A DNA stretch of 14,353 bases from Puniceicoccales bacterium (GCA_031287845.1 JAITSI010000024.1:1-14353); one strand, 5' to 3'; positions 1 to 6,546 are shown, numbered from the stretch's first letter. A program made the numbers and translations. Notes: generated from the letters alone by a model not told the origin.

Positions 1-126
1 TAAGCATTGGCATGATTGTGCAAAGGTCCCTGTCTTCCGGGAGTTTGGCCTTTCCCACCTCCGGACCGGCGGCCGGGCGGAGATTTTTTCCTTGCAGCCG
101 TTTCAATTTTTGCCAGACAGGTCGGC

Positions 127-453
127 GTGTGTAGCCTATCCGCCCTGGGCGAACTCATCACTTGCCCGATCTGCAAGATTGCGGGCCAAATGGATCTCGA
201 TAGCGATGGGATACTGATCACCGCCGGACGGGTAGTTGTCTTCGCCACCGCCAAGATCCTGGAATTGCTCGCCATCCCACTCCTGGTGGTGGTTTCCATT
301 GTCTGGTTTCCGCTGGGAATGGTGTTGCTGCCGTTAATGATAGCCGTGCACATGTGCGATGCCCCGAAAGGCGTCATCATCACAGCCCAATGCGCGGCAA
401 TCTGGCCCGTGCTCTGCTTTGTGTACATATTTAGGTGCATATTCGGAGCATAG
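127..453 (+). CDS. Small membrane protein of unknown function
   Basis: I do not recognise this protein. The C-terminal ~85 residues are strongly hydrophobic, with one long or two closely spaced membrane segments (around LLAIPLLVVVSIVWFPLGMV and LLPLMIAV) and a last one (GVIITAQCAAIWPVLCFVYI) ending near the C-terminus. Before them is a CPIC motif that could be a half zinc-binding site. The start is uncertain: TTG at 16, GTG at 127 (AGG at 117–119 as a weak ribosome site) and ATG at 190 share the frame; I chose 127 because it keeps CPIC without the low-complexity Pro/Gly leader. The stop at 451–453 is 6 bases before the first possible dapF start, so the two are probably co-transcribed. The hydrophobic pattern argues for a real gene, but composition alone does not prove it. 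Confidence 0.45.
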   Translation: MCSLSALGELITCPICKIAGQMDLDSDGILITAGRVVVFATAKILELLAIPLLVVVSIVWFPLGMVLLPLMIAVHMCDAPKGVIITAQCAAIWPVLCFVYIFRCIFGA

Positions 454-459
454 AATTCG

Positions 460-1224
460 ATGGTCTGGCCCGGTGCCCTATCCATGGAGCTGACCTGCTA
501 CCACGCCCTACACAATCGTTTCCTGGTGGCGCCATTTGGCACCTGCCCGGATGGGGACCGCATTGGCCAACTTTGCCGCCGGCACAGGGCGGATGGGATG
601 CTCTGCGGCCTTGCCCGGCCCGGGGAAGAAATTTTTCTGCGCATTTGGAATGCGGACGGCTCCGAGGCGGAAATGAGCGGCAATGGGGTCCGCATCTTTG
701 CCCGGGCCCTGCTGGATGCGAAAATCTGGGACAGGAGGGGAGGAACAATCGTCACCGCCGGTGCCGTCGTCGGCTGCGAATTTACGGAGCGGGGCGAGGT
801 CGTGGCGGAAATGGCCCCGGCGGAGCTGGAAGAGTCCGCCCTCACCGTCACCACCGAATTTGGACCGGCGGTCGGCCATGGGGCCTCGCTGGGCAATCCC
901 CATTTCATCATTCCCGTCCGCGCCATGCCCAGGGATTGGCGTCGCAGGGCCGCCACCATCGCCGTCCATCCTAAATTTCCCAACCGCACCAACGTGCACT
1001 TTCTCCGCGTCCTGGATCCACGGCACATTGCCATCCGCATCTACGAGCGGGGGGCGGGTGAGACCGCTTCCTGCGGCAGCGGTGCCGCCACCTGCGCCAC
1101 CCTTGCCCATCGCCACCTGGGCTGCGCTTCCCAGCTGCAGGTCCACATGGCCGGCGGAATCTTATCCGTCACGCTCGCAGAGAACTGGATCCGTATCCTG
1201 GGCCCCGTCGTGCGCATCTTCTAG
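460..1224 (+). CDS. dapF: Diaminopimelate epimerase DapF (first catalytic Cys replaced by Ser)
   Basis: Cytoplasmic, cofactor-independent epimerase that turns LL-DAP into meso-DAP for lysine and peptidoglycan. Family blocks in order, numbered from 460: HNRF (residues 18–21, in place of the usual GND[FA]), NADGSEAEMSGNGVR (64–78), SLGNPHF, FPNRTNVHF, and ERGAGETASCGSGAA. The second catalytic Cys, in ASCGSG, is present; the first, normally the Cys of xCGNG, is Ser73. ATG 460 has GGAG at 445–448. ATG 484 (MELTCYHALHN) aligns better with the family N-terminus and may be the true start. The C-terminus stops at GPVVRIF, several residues short of typical homologues, and its TAG lies in the terminal repeat of element A. 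Identity is secure. Whether the enzyme is fully active is open. Confidence 0.9.
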   Translation: MVWPGALSMELTCYHALHNRFLVAPFGTCPDGDRIGQLCRRHRADGMLCGLARPGEEIFLRIWNADGSEAEMSGNGVRIFARALLDAKIWDRRGGTIVTAGAVVGCEFTERGEVVAEMAPAELEESALTVTTEFGPAVGHGASLGNPHFIIPVRAMPRDWRRRAATIAVHPKFPNRTNVHFLRVLDPRHIAIRIYERGAGETASCGSGAATCATLAHRHLGCASQLQVHMAGGILSVTLAENWIRILGPVVRIF

Positions 1225-1738
1225 GGTCAGAACCCGTAAACCAGGTCCGCCGGTTGACGGTGGGGCTGCGCCCCCTCCGGTACCCCCCCTCCGCGAAGTG
1301 CCGCCGCCATGGCACCGATGGCCTGGGGGAAGCGAAGCTGGGGGTAAAGCCCCCAATTGGGCCTGACCGGCCCTCGAGGCCCCCTCGCGTCGCTCGGGGC
1401 GCCGGACGGACGGGCGCTACGGACAGTTCCATCCAAGGCTGGCGGGCCGGCCTTCGAATAACCGACATCTGGGGGAGGCGCAGCGTAGCGGAGCTGGGGG
1501 CAAAGCCCCCAAAAGGGCCCGGCCGGCCCTCGAGGCCGCGATGCTTCTGCTATCGCAGCGCGCAGGTCGCCCCGCGTAGCTCTTTTGCCATCAGGGCCGG
1601 CCCGCGGCACTGCCCGCTCCGCCGGGCAGTGCCCGTAGGAGGCCTTTCCCTCAAAAAGTCAAGTTCCTGCACCACAGGTCCGTATCGGTTACTTTTCCAG
1701 ATGAAGGTGGAATGTGAATTTACGGGTCCTGAGTCTAG
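1221..1738 (+). repeat. Non-coding repeat element, copy A (518 bp, terminal inverted repeats, CTAG at both ends)
   Basis: Left end 1221–1240 reads CTAGGGTCAGAACCCGTAAA. Right end 1719–1738 is its imperfect reverse complement (TTTACGGGTCCTGAGTCTAG). CTAG flanks both ends and could be a 4-bp target duplication. Inside are G/C palindromes: GGGGCTGCGCCCC (1262–1274), two modules ~147 bases apart each carrying a GGGGG…CCCCC hairpin (second at 1496–1510), and an 11-bp hairpin (arms 1606–1616 and 1623–1633). The sequence recurs with long near-identical stretches in copy B and, inverted, in copy C. There is no convincing coding sequence or transposase; open frames inside are Pro/Gly/Arg-rich and recur in several frames. 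It looks like a MITE or other non-autonomous intergenic element, which is inference. Confidence 0.85.
1606..1633. other. 11-bp hairpin inside repeat copy A
   Basis: Arms GGCACTGCCCG (1606–1616) and CGGGCAGTGCC (1623–1633) pair perfectly around a 6-base loop. The same hairpin is in copy B (12109–12138) and copy C (14031–14058). There the substitutions remain paired as G·U if the RNA is read from the strand opposite to the A/B orientation. No T-run follows, so it is not a standard intrinsic terminator. Confidence 0.6.
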
Positions 1739-3249
1739 CTGAAATTTGATTCAAAAAATGAAAGATCAAGTTCGACATTTTCATCCACTGCGCCTGCGTT
1801 TTCGTCTGGACTTGTGCTAGCACTCAGTTCACATTTCCGTACTATTGTAGTCTTAAATTCTTTTGTAACCCCATGCATTTTCAAAAATTCGCAAAGTGCG
1901 GAAAGGCTTTTCTTTAATTTATTCCCATCGAAAAGCATGGAGTTTTCACCCCTACAGTTCCTTTTTTGCCGTAGCAGCAGATCACAGTGCATGGAGTTCA
2001 GGCAGATAATTTTTTCCTTCCCACCGGGGGTGGCGGGAATTGTGATCCGCTTCTGGTCCAGGTCAATCATGCTCCAATTCAATTTTCTAATTTCTTCCTC
2101 TTTCAGACCGTAGTTGAAAATAAGAAAAAAAGTGAAGTAGGCACATAGATTCTGAGCTTGGAGGCCACGATTGGCACAATAGAAAAGTTCACTAAGATTA
2201 ATTTCGCCCTCTTTATTATATTCTTCGGGTAGATTGATTTCCGAAAAATTAACAAATTTCCTTATTGAGTGAATTTCACCTTGTTCAGCAACGATATGGC
2301 AAACGGCAAGTCGCGCATCTCCCCCAAAACCATTATCTTTCATCCATTTAATGAATCTACAATAGCTTTTTCTAAAACGTTCCTTTGGGAAAATCACGCT
2401 CTCACCATTTTCTTTGAATTTTTCATATAGATCTAGGGGAGGCCGATGGTTGTATTTCATATGGAACCACACTTTTCTGTCGGATGCATACGTAAGTTCG
2501 ATCAATTTTTCTTCAAGATTAATCTGATTCCAGCACAAATTTTGGATTATCTCAATGTCCAATCCCTCTGCTAAGCTCAAACAGGCAATAACATAGGCAT
2601 CCGGATCCCTTAACAGCAGGTCGGATTGCATTTTCACGACCAGCTCTTTGATTCGCTTCTTTTCGATGTCATTTTCCGGGAAAGATAAATTTTCACAGAT
2701 ATGGCACAGGAACCAAATTCCAGCGATGGCTGGAGAAACCGCTCCGATGATGACAATCAACAGGAGAATTGCAATAATAGCCATTCCCGCCGCTTCTCCG
2801 CCACAGTTGCCAAATCCCATACTGGGCGTAAATGCAAATCCCGCAATTGTAAGACACGTAAGGCCAATCACCAGGGCCGTGGACGAGGCGACAATCAGGG
2901 TAACAACGGCGAACGTTGGAAGGACCATCACTCCGCCCAGGCAGAGAAAAAGGAACACAACGGCGGCAATCATTCCCAGGGATAGGGCCACGCCAAGAAC
3001 GGCAAGTGCGATACATCCAATCACATAAAAAGTGACGCGCGCGATTTCTGTTCTTCTTATTTTGGCCAGTTTGGCCAGCCCGGGATCCGTTTTTATGTTG
3101 TTGACGAATTTTCCCGAGGAAACATCGCCGCCGGCTTCCGCAGATGAACCGGTACCCGGCGGAAATATGGATGCAATCGCAGGCTCAGGCACCTCAAACA
3201 CCGGCCCAGTATGCCACCGAAATGCGCCGTGGCAATGAAAAAATGACAC
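1735..3249 (-). CDS. Membrane protein with two degenerate tyrosine-recombinase-like units
   Basis: A 504-residue protein from GTG 3249; AGGGAAAG lies ~10 bases upstream as a possible ribosome site. Residues 1–69 are a polar N-terminus. Residues ~70–140 and ~154–182 are hydrophobic, about four membrane spans. Residues ~216–335 and ~367–470 each resemble the catalytic fold of phage-type tyrosine recombinases. They align with each other: AYVIACLSLAEGLDIEIIQNL…W…I.L..K with AYFTFFLIFNYGLKEEEIRKL.W..I.L..K, then DL…F.K..K.S…F.K…G. The box I arginine expected after GL is Asp231 in unit 1 and Lys383 in unit 2. Unit 1 has a box II-like ARLAVCHIVAEQG…NFSE. No convincing catalytic Tyr is seen. DNA cleavage is therefore unlikely; a binding or scaffolding role is inference. 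The gene is far more AT-rich than its neighbours, suggesting transfer or relaxed composition. Its TAG stop lies in the end of element A. Confidence 0.75.
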   Translation of the reverse strand: MSFFHCHGAFRWHTGPVFEVPEPAIASIFPPGTGSSAEAGGDVSSGKFVNNIKTDPGLAKLAKIRRTEIARVTFYVIGCIALAVLGVALSLGMIAAVVFLFLCLGGVMVLPTFAVVTLIVASSTALVIGLTCLTIAGFAFTPSMGFGNCGGEAAGMAIIAILLLIVIIGAVSPAIAGIWFLCHICENLSFPENDIEKKRIKELVVKMQSDLLLRDPDAYVIACLSLAEGLDIEIIQNLCWNQINLEEKLIELTYASDRKVWFHMKYNHRPPLDLYEKFKENGESVIFPKERFRKSYCRFIKWMKDNGFGGDARLAVCHIVAEQGEIHSIRKFVNFSEINLPEEYNKEGEINLSELFYCANRGLQAQNLCAYFTFFLIFNYGLKEEEIRKLNWSMIDLDQKRITIPATPGGKEKIICLNSMHCDLLLRQKRNCRGENSMLFDGNKLKKSLSALCEFLKMHGVTKEFKTTIVRKCELSASTSPDENAGAVDENVELDLSFFESNFS

Positions 3250-3439
3250 ATGTCAAAAACTTTCCCTAAAGGCCTGCGCCCCAAATTGGCCCGGCATTAA
3301 CCACTGCAATTGCTTCATTCACAATTCCTTACCCCGCAGGACCCTCCCCCTGGCCGGGGGCAATTTAGCCTGCGCCTGCCCTACAAAGTCTCGCCTTCTT
3401 GCCCTACGCTTTTTGCCGTCGCCGCCTTGCGCCGTACCC

Positions 3440-3664
3440 ATGGAGTGGGTCGATCGTTGGCGGGAGCGGGTGCTCCAGGAAGTGCTTTCTAAACAGCAGG
3501 TGGTTATTTGGACGGGGTCGCGGCAGGTGGGAAAGACGTCTCTGGCCAGGCGCGTGGTCGGAGACGGCACCTATCGTACTCTGGATGACGATGCCCAGCT
3601 GCAATTCGTCCTTCGAGATCCGCGGTCCTTTCTTTCTGGAACACGGGCACCATACCCTGGTTTT
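3440..3664 (+). pseudogene. Truncated N-terminus of an AAA-type (ATPase-DUF4143-like) protein
   Basis: From ATG 3440 the product begins MEWVDRWRERVLQEVLSKQQ and has a Walker A motif, GSRQVGKT (residues 26–33, Lys32). It continues with YRTLDDDAQLQFVLRDPRSFL, the strand/helix block that follows Walker A in the prokaryotic AAA_14/DUF4143 ATPases. The similarity then stops: no Walker B (DEIQ-type) follows. The frame runs on without family character to 3820, across the antisense of tRNA-Ala. Intact members have about 380–450 residues. I read it as a gene remnant cut off ~100 bases before the tRNA 3' end. The alternative frame over 3630–3720 (FFLEHGHHTLVLRRNVRKI) might be a C-terminal scrap joined by an internal deletion, but this is weak. 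Confidence 0.6.
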
Positions 3665-3755
3665 ACGGCGGAATGTGCGGAAAATAGCCGCGGCCGTACC
3701 TTGCAAAAATGCCATCCCGCGCTGCGCCTTTGCCCGCCAGACTTTTCGGAAAGCC

Positions 3756-3831
3756 TGGTGGAGCCGAGGGGACTCGAACCCCTGACCTCCACAATGCCAT
3801 TGTGGCGCTCTACCGGTTGAGCTACGACCCC
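3756..3831 (-). tRNA. tRNA-Ala (anticodon GGC)
   Basis: The minus strand folds as a full cloverleaf: acceptor GGGGTCG/CGGCTCC, D-arm GCTC…GAGC, anticodon arm CCACA–ATGGCAT–TGTGG with anticodon GGC, T-arm AGGGG–TTCGAGT–CCCCT, discriminator A. CCA is encoded (3756–3758). It lies 8 bases downstream of tRNA-Arg on the same strand and is probably processed from one transcript. Confidence 0.95.
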
Positions 3832-3839
3832 GCCGCCGG

Positions 3840-3913
3840 CACGCCCCACAGGACTCGAACCTGTAACCTCATGATCCGTAGTCATGTGCTCTATCCAATT
3901 GAGCCAGGGGCGC
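3840..3913 (-). tRNA. tRNA-Arg (anticodon ACG)
   Basis: The minus strand folds as a cloverleaf: acceptor GCGCCCC/GGGGCGT (one G·U at the first pair), D-arm GCTC…GAGC, anticodon arm CATGA–CTACGGA–TCATG with anticodon ACG (A34 normally becomes inosine), T-arm ACAGG–TTCGAGT–CCTGT, discriminator G. The bases after the discriminator read CCG, so CCA is not encoded, unlike the neighbouring tRNA-Ala. It would depend on the CCA-adding enzyme. Confidence 0.95.
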
Positions 3914-3925
3914 CCGGCCCGGCCA

Positions 3926-3955
3926 CTCTTGGGGCCGGCGGCCCCGGGGCAAGAG
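3926..3955. other. Strong GC hairpin upstream of the tRNA pair
   Basis: CTCTTG (3926–3931) and CAAGAG (3950–3955) enclose a nested GGGGCC…GGCCCC palindrome. It lies 12 bases upstream of the tRNA-Arg 5' end on the minus strand, in the position of a tRNA leader. No T-run follows on either strand, so it does not look like an intrinsic terminator. It may be a leader or processing structure; function unknown. Confidence 0.4.
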
Positions 3956-4045
3956 CAAAAATCAGAAAAAATCCCCGCGGCCGCGGCCTAAATTTAGTGG
4001 AAAAAATCGTTGACCGGCCAGGCGAATGGCCCAGCATGCGTCATC

Positions 4046-4792
4046 ATGCGCTATCGGGAGACTTCAAACCCTCTTCTCCGGGAGGGCGTTTTCCTTGCAC
4101 GGTCCGGCGGTGCCGCCGAGGGTGCGATGACGGTCCAGGGGACGTGGAACCGGGTGGGCATCCTGTTTGCCCTCACCGCCGCCGCCGCGCTATTTTCCTG
4201 GACCTTCCCCTACGGCGACATGCGCGGACTCGGCTCCAAGCTGGCCCTGTTCACCGTTGCCGGCTTCGTGCTGGCCCTGGCGACCGTGTTCCGCCGGGAC
4301 TGGGCTCCCTACACGGCACCCGCCTACGCCGTGGCGGAGGGGTTGGTGATGGGCAGCCTGTCGCGCCTGTTCGACCTGGCCTATCCCGGCATCGTGGTCC
4401 AGGCCGTGGCGCTGACCCTTGGCATCTTCGGCTCGCTGTTTCTACTCTACAGGTTCCAAATTTTGAAGGTTTCGGACCGCATGCGCCGCGCCGTTGCCGC
4501 CGCCACCATGGGAATTTGCCTGGTCTACCTGGTCGGGATGGTGATGCGCCTGTGCGGTGGGAACGGGCTCGGATTCCTGCACCAGCCCACGCCGTTTTCC
4601 ATTCTGTTTAGCCTGTTCGTCGTCGCCGTTGCGGCATTCAACCTGGTGATCAGCTTTGACTTCATCGACCAGGTGGCCCGCCTCGGCGCACCGCGCCACA
4701 TGGAGTGGTATGCCGCGTTCGGGCTCATCGTGGGATTGATCTGGCTCTACGTCGAGGTACTGAATCTGCTGGCGAAGCTGCGCCGGGACTAG
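4046..4792 (+). CDS. Bax inhibitor-1/YccA-family membrane protein
   Basis: A 248-residue protein matching the BaxI_1 type of Bax inhibitor-1/YccA proteins. It opens with a short polar stretch, RETSNPLLREGVF, followed by MTVQGTWNRVG, the usual start of the hydrophobic part. About seven membrane segments follow (near residues 34–53, 62–82, 89–107, 115–135, 150–168, 183–203, 219–239). The C-terminal SFDFIDQ and APRHMEWYAAFGLIVGLIWLY blocks are hallmarks of the family, including acidic residues between the last helices. The product is an inner-membrane protein. Some relatives act as pH-sensitive calcium leak channels or interact with FtsH, but the role here is not known. ATG 4046 is chosen because it gives the family-typical N-terminus; an in-frame TTG at 4010 is less likely. 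SufS follows after 16 bases, so the two may share a transcript. Confidence 0.85.
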   Translation: MRYRETSNPLLREGVFLARSGGAAEGAMTVQGTWNRVGILFALTAAAALFSWTFPYGDMRGLGSKLALFTVAGFVLALATVFRRDWAPYTAPAYAVAEGLVMGSLSRLFDLAYPGIVVQAVALTLGIFGSLFLLYRFQILKVSDRMRRAVAAATMGICLVYLVGMVMRLCGGNGLGFLHQPTPFSILFSLFVVAVAAFNLVISFDFIDQVARLGAPRHMEWYAAFGLIVGLIWLYVEVLNLLAKLRRD

Positions 4793-4808
4793 GCCGGTTC
4801 GCCCCGCC

Positions 4809-6020
4809 ATGGACGGTGACTTCCCTGCCCTCGCCCGGCAGTTTCCCCTGCTCGTGGCCCGGCCCGGACTCGCCTACCTGGACAATGCGGCCACGACCCA
4901 GCTGCACGGGTCGGCCATCGGCCGGCTCTGCCGTTTCCTTGGAGAAGAAAACGCAACGGTGCACCGCTCCGCCTGCGCCCTCGGCTCCGATGCCACCGTT
5001 GCCTACGCCGGGGCCAGGGCATCCGTCGCGGACTACGTGGGAGCGGACATGGCGGAGGAAATCGTCTTCGTCCGCGGCACAACGGAGGCGATCAACCTTG
5101 CGGCCCGCTGCTGGGGAAAGGCATTTCTGGGGCCCGGCGATGAAATTTTGGCGAGCGCCATGGAGCACCATTCCAACTTTCTGCCCTGGCAGGAGCTGGC
5201 CCGGGAACGGGGGGCGTCGCTGCAGTGCTGCGCAGTAACGGCAAACGGGGAGCTGGACCGGGAGGATTTCGAAAAAAAGCTATCGGAACGGACCCGGCTG
5301 GTGGCGCTGGTCCACGTGTCCAACGTGCTGGGGACCGTGAACCCGCTGGAGGAGCTCATCCGGGCCGTGAAGCGGCGGACGGGCGCCGCCGTCCTCGTGG
5401 ACGGAGCCCAGCGGATCTCATCCGGGCCCATCGACGTGAAAAAATTAGGCTGTGATTTTTATGCGTTTTCCGGGCATAAGGCATTTGCCCCCATGGGCAT
5501 CGGCGTGCTCTACGGCCGAATGGCCCTGCTGGACGATCTTCCCCCCTACCAGTTTGGCGGCGGCATGGTGGAACGGGTTGGACCGGAGCGGTCCGCGTAC
5601 AAAAAGTCGCCGGAAAAGTGGGAGGCCGGCACTCCGAACGTGGCCGGCGCGCTGGCCCTGCAGAGCGCGCTGGAGTTTTTGCGCACCATCGACTGGCAGG
5701 CCTACGCCGGACACTGCCAAAAAATTCGAACCCTGCTGGAGGAGGGGGTAAAAGCCCTTCCCGGCGTGCGCATCCTGGGGAATTCGCCGGAAAAGGCGTC
5801 CATCTTTTCCTTCGCGTCGGACCGGGTCCATGGCCACGACATCGCGGCGGCGCTGGCATCCCGGGACATCTGCGTGCGCGCCGGACACCACTGCGCCCAG
5901 CCGCTCCACGCCGCCTTCGCCGTCCCCGCCTCGTGCCGGGCCTCGTTCAGCCTCTACAACACCCTGGAGGAGGGAGAACGGCTCCTGGATGGCCTCCGCT
6001 GGGCCCTTTCCCGCTTTTAA
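4809..6020 (+). CDS. sufS: Cysteine desulfurase, SufS/CsdA family
   Basis: A 403-residue class V PLP aminotransferase fold enzyme that removes sulfur from cysteine (or selenium from selenocysteine) as a persulfide, for Fe–S cluster assembly. Visible features: YLDNAATTQ (23–31), VHRSACALG, FVRGTTEAINLAA, the PLP-stacking His in MEHHSN (~120–121), the PLP-binding Asp198/Gln201 in DGAQ, the Schiff-base lysine in SGHKAF (Lys224), the catalytic Cys in RAGHHCAQPL (Cys362), and the carboxylate-binding Arg in ASCRASFSLYNT (Arg377). All key residues are present and length is normal. The short Cys-loop matches group II (SufS/CsdA) rather than IscS. No sufBCD, sufE or sufU is next to it, so pathway membership rests on family alone; CsdA is an alternative name. 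The candidate structured RNA begins at its stop codon. Confidence 0.92.
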   Translation: MDGDFPALARQFPLLVARPGLAYLDNAATTQLHGSAIGRLCRFLGEENATVHRSACALGSDATVAYAGARASVADYVGADMAEEIVFVRGTTEAINLAARCWGKAFLGPGDEILASAMEHHSNFLPWQELARERGASLQCCAVTANGELDREDFEKKLSERTRLVALVHVSNVLGTVNPLEELIRAVKRRTGAAVLVDGAQRISSGPIDVKKLGCDFYAFSGHKAFAPMGIGVLYGRMALLDDLPPYQFGGGMVERVGPERSAYKKSPEKWEAGTPNVAGALALQSALEFLRTIDWQAYAGHCQKIRTLLEEGVKALPGVRILGNSPEKASIFSFASDRVHGHDIAAALASRDICVRAGHHCAQPLHAAFAVPASCRASFSLYNTLEEGERLLDGLRWALSRF

Positions 6021-6199
6021 AACTCCGATGGAAAAACTCCCGGTTTTGGAATTTATCGACGGCTGAAAGAAAAAGTCGGCGAAGATTTTTCGCGGTTCCG
6101 CCTCTGGTCAACGGCCAAAGCAGTGGTGGCGGTCGGGATTGTGGCCCTCAACCTGGGATTTTGAGTTTTTCCATCGGAGTGCTTTTAAAGCGTTTTTTC
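6021..6199 (+). ncRNA. Candidate structured RNA with 18-bp closing stem and terminator
   Basis: The stretch opens with ACTCCGATGGAAAAACTC (6022–6039) and closes with its perfect reverse complement (6163–6180). The helix can extend through CCGGTT (6040–6045) with AACC-T-GG (6150–6156), across a bulge. Between them an inner hairpin is possible (CCGCC…CTG with CAG…GGCGG, ~6107–6132). Directly after the closing stem, GCTTTTAAAGC (6181–6191) is followed by six T (6193–6198), like a Rho-independent terminator. A single ~180-nt rod closed by a long stem recalls 6S RNA in size and shape, but I see no sequence signature that proves it. A 12-codon reading frame, MEKLPVLEFIDG, starts at 6029. Alternatives are an rpsT leader or a small inverted-repeat element. 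Confidence 0.45.
6181..6198 (+). terminator. Terminator-like hairpin with T6 tail
   Basis: GCTT/AAGC (extendable by one or two A–T pairs) in 6181–6191 is followed by G and six T. It lies just after the long inverted repeat and upstream of rpsT. It would end the candidate RNA, or read-through from sufS. The hairpin is short, so termination may depend on the preceding large stem. Confidence 0.4.
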
Positions 6200-6253
6200 C
6201 GGCCGGATCGCGGCATTTGGCCAATTAATTTTGCAGAAACGGGTTGACTTCCC

Positions 6254-6267
6254 CCGCCGGAAGGCGG
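6254..6267 (+). promoter_or_regulatory. Small GGAA-loop hairpin in the rpsT leader
   Basis: CCGCC-GGAA-GGCGG is a perfect 5-bp stem with a four-base loop. It stands just before AGGGAG (6272–6277), the ribosome site of rpsT. S20 synthesis is autoregulated in some bacteria, so a leader structure is plausible, but regulation here is inference. TTGACT (6244–6249) just upstream resembles a −35 box, without a matching −10. Confidence 0.3.
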
Positions 6268-6288
6268 AAACAGGGAGTCGAATCTGCC

Positions 6289-6546
6289 ATGGCAAACCTA
6301 AAATCTTCCCGCAAGGACATCCGGCGCTCGGCCAGGCGGGCCGCGCACAACCGTTCCATCCGGACTGCGTTGCACACCCTGGCCAAGGGGGTGGCGGCGG
6401 CGCGGAGCTCCGGGGACGGCGAGGCGGCGAAGAAGGTTGCCCGGACCTACGCCTCCGCCCTGGACAAGGCGGTAAAATATGGGGTGATCCACGCAAACCG
6501 GGCAAACCGGGGAAAGCGCAAACTTTCCACCCTAATTTTTTCCTAA
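6289..6546 (+). CDS. rpsT: 30S ribosomal protein S20
   Basis: An 85-residue, Lys/Arg/Ala-rich protein that binds 16S rRNA in the 30S body. It begins MANLKSSRKDIRRSARR, close to the canonical MANxKSAxKRxRxxxxRxxxN start, continues with HNRSIRTALHTLAK, and ends with the typical KYGVIHANRANRGKRKL segment (usually KGxIHxNKAARxKSRL). ATG 6289 is preceded by AGGGAG at 6272–6277; the longer in-frame start at 6244 gives a non-homologous extension and is rejected. Length is normal. It is transcribed towards murG with a 39-base gap and may be the first gene of the run, or a separate unit. Confidence 0.95.
   Translation: MANLKSSRKDIRRSARRAAHNRSIRTALHTLAKGVAAARSSGDGEAAKKVARTYASALDKAVKYGVIHANRANRGKRKLSTLIFS

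Noticed and set aside
1254..1742. Open frames inside repeat copies A, B and C on both strands, some over 150 codons
   Set aside because: They fall entirely in repeats, occur in several frames at once, and are Pro/Gly/Arg-rich without any domain; high GC makes such frames common.
3251..3256. TTGACA on the minus strand as a −35 box
   Set aside because: It abuts the GTG start and has no −10-like sequence at proper spacing.
3926..3955. Intrinsic terminator near the tRNA pair
   Set aside because: The hairpin has no T-run after it on either strand.
3709..4611. A 300-codon plus-strand frame over the tRNAs and the Bax inhibitor-like gene
   Set aside because: It crosses both tRNA genes and lies in the wrong frame of a clear membrane-protein gene.
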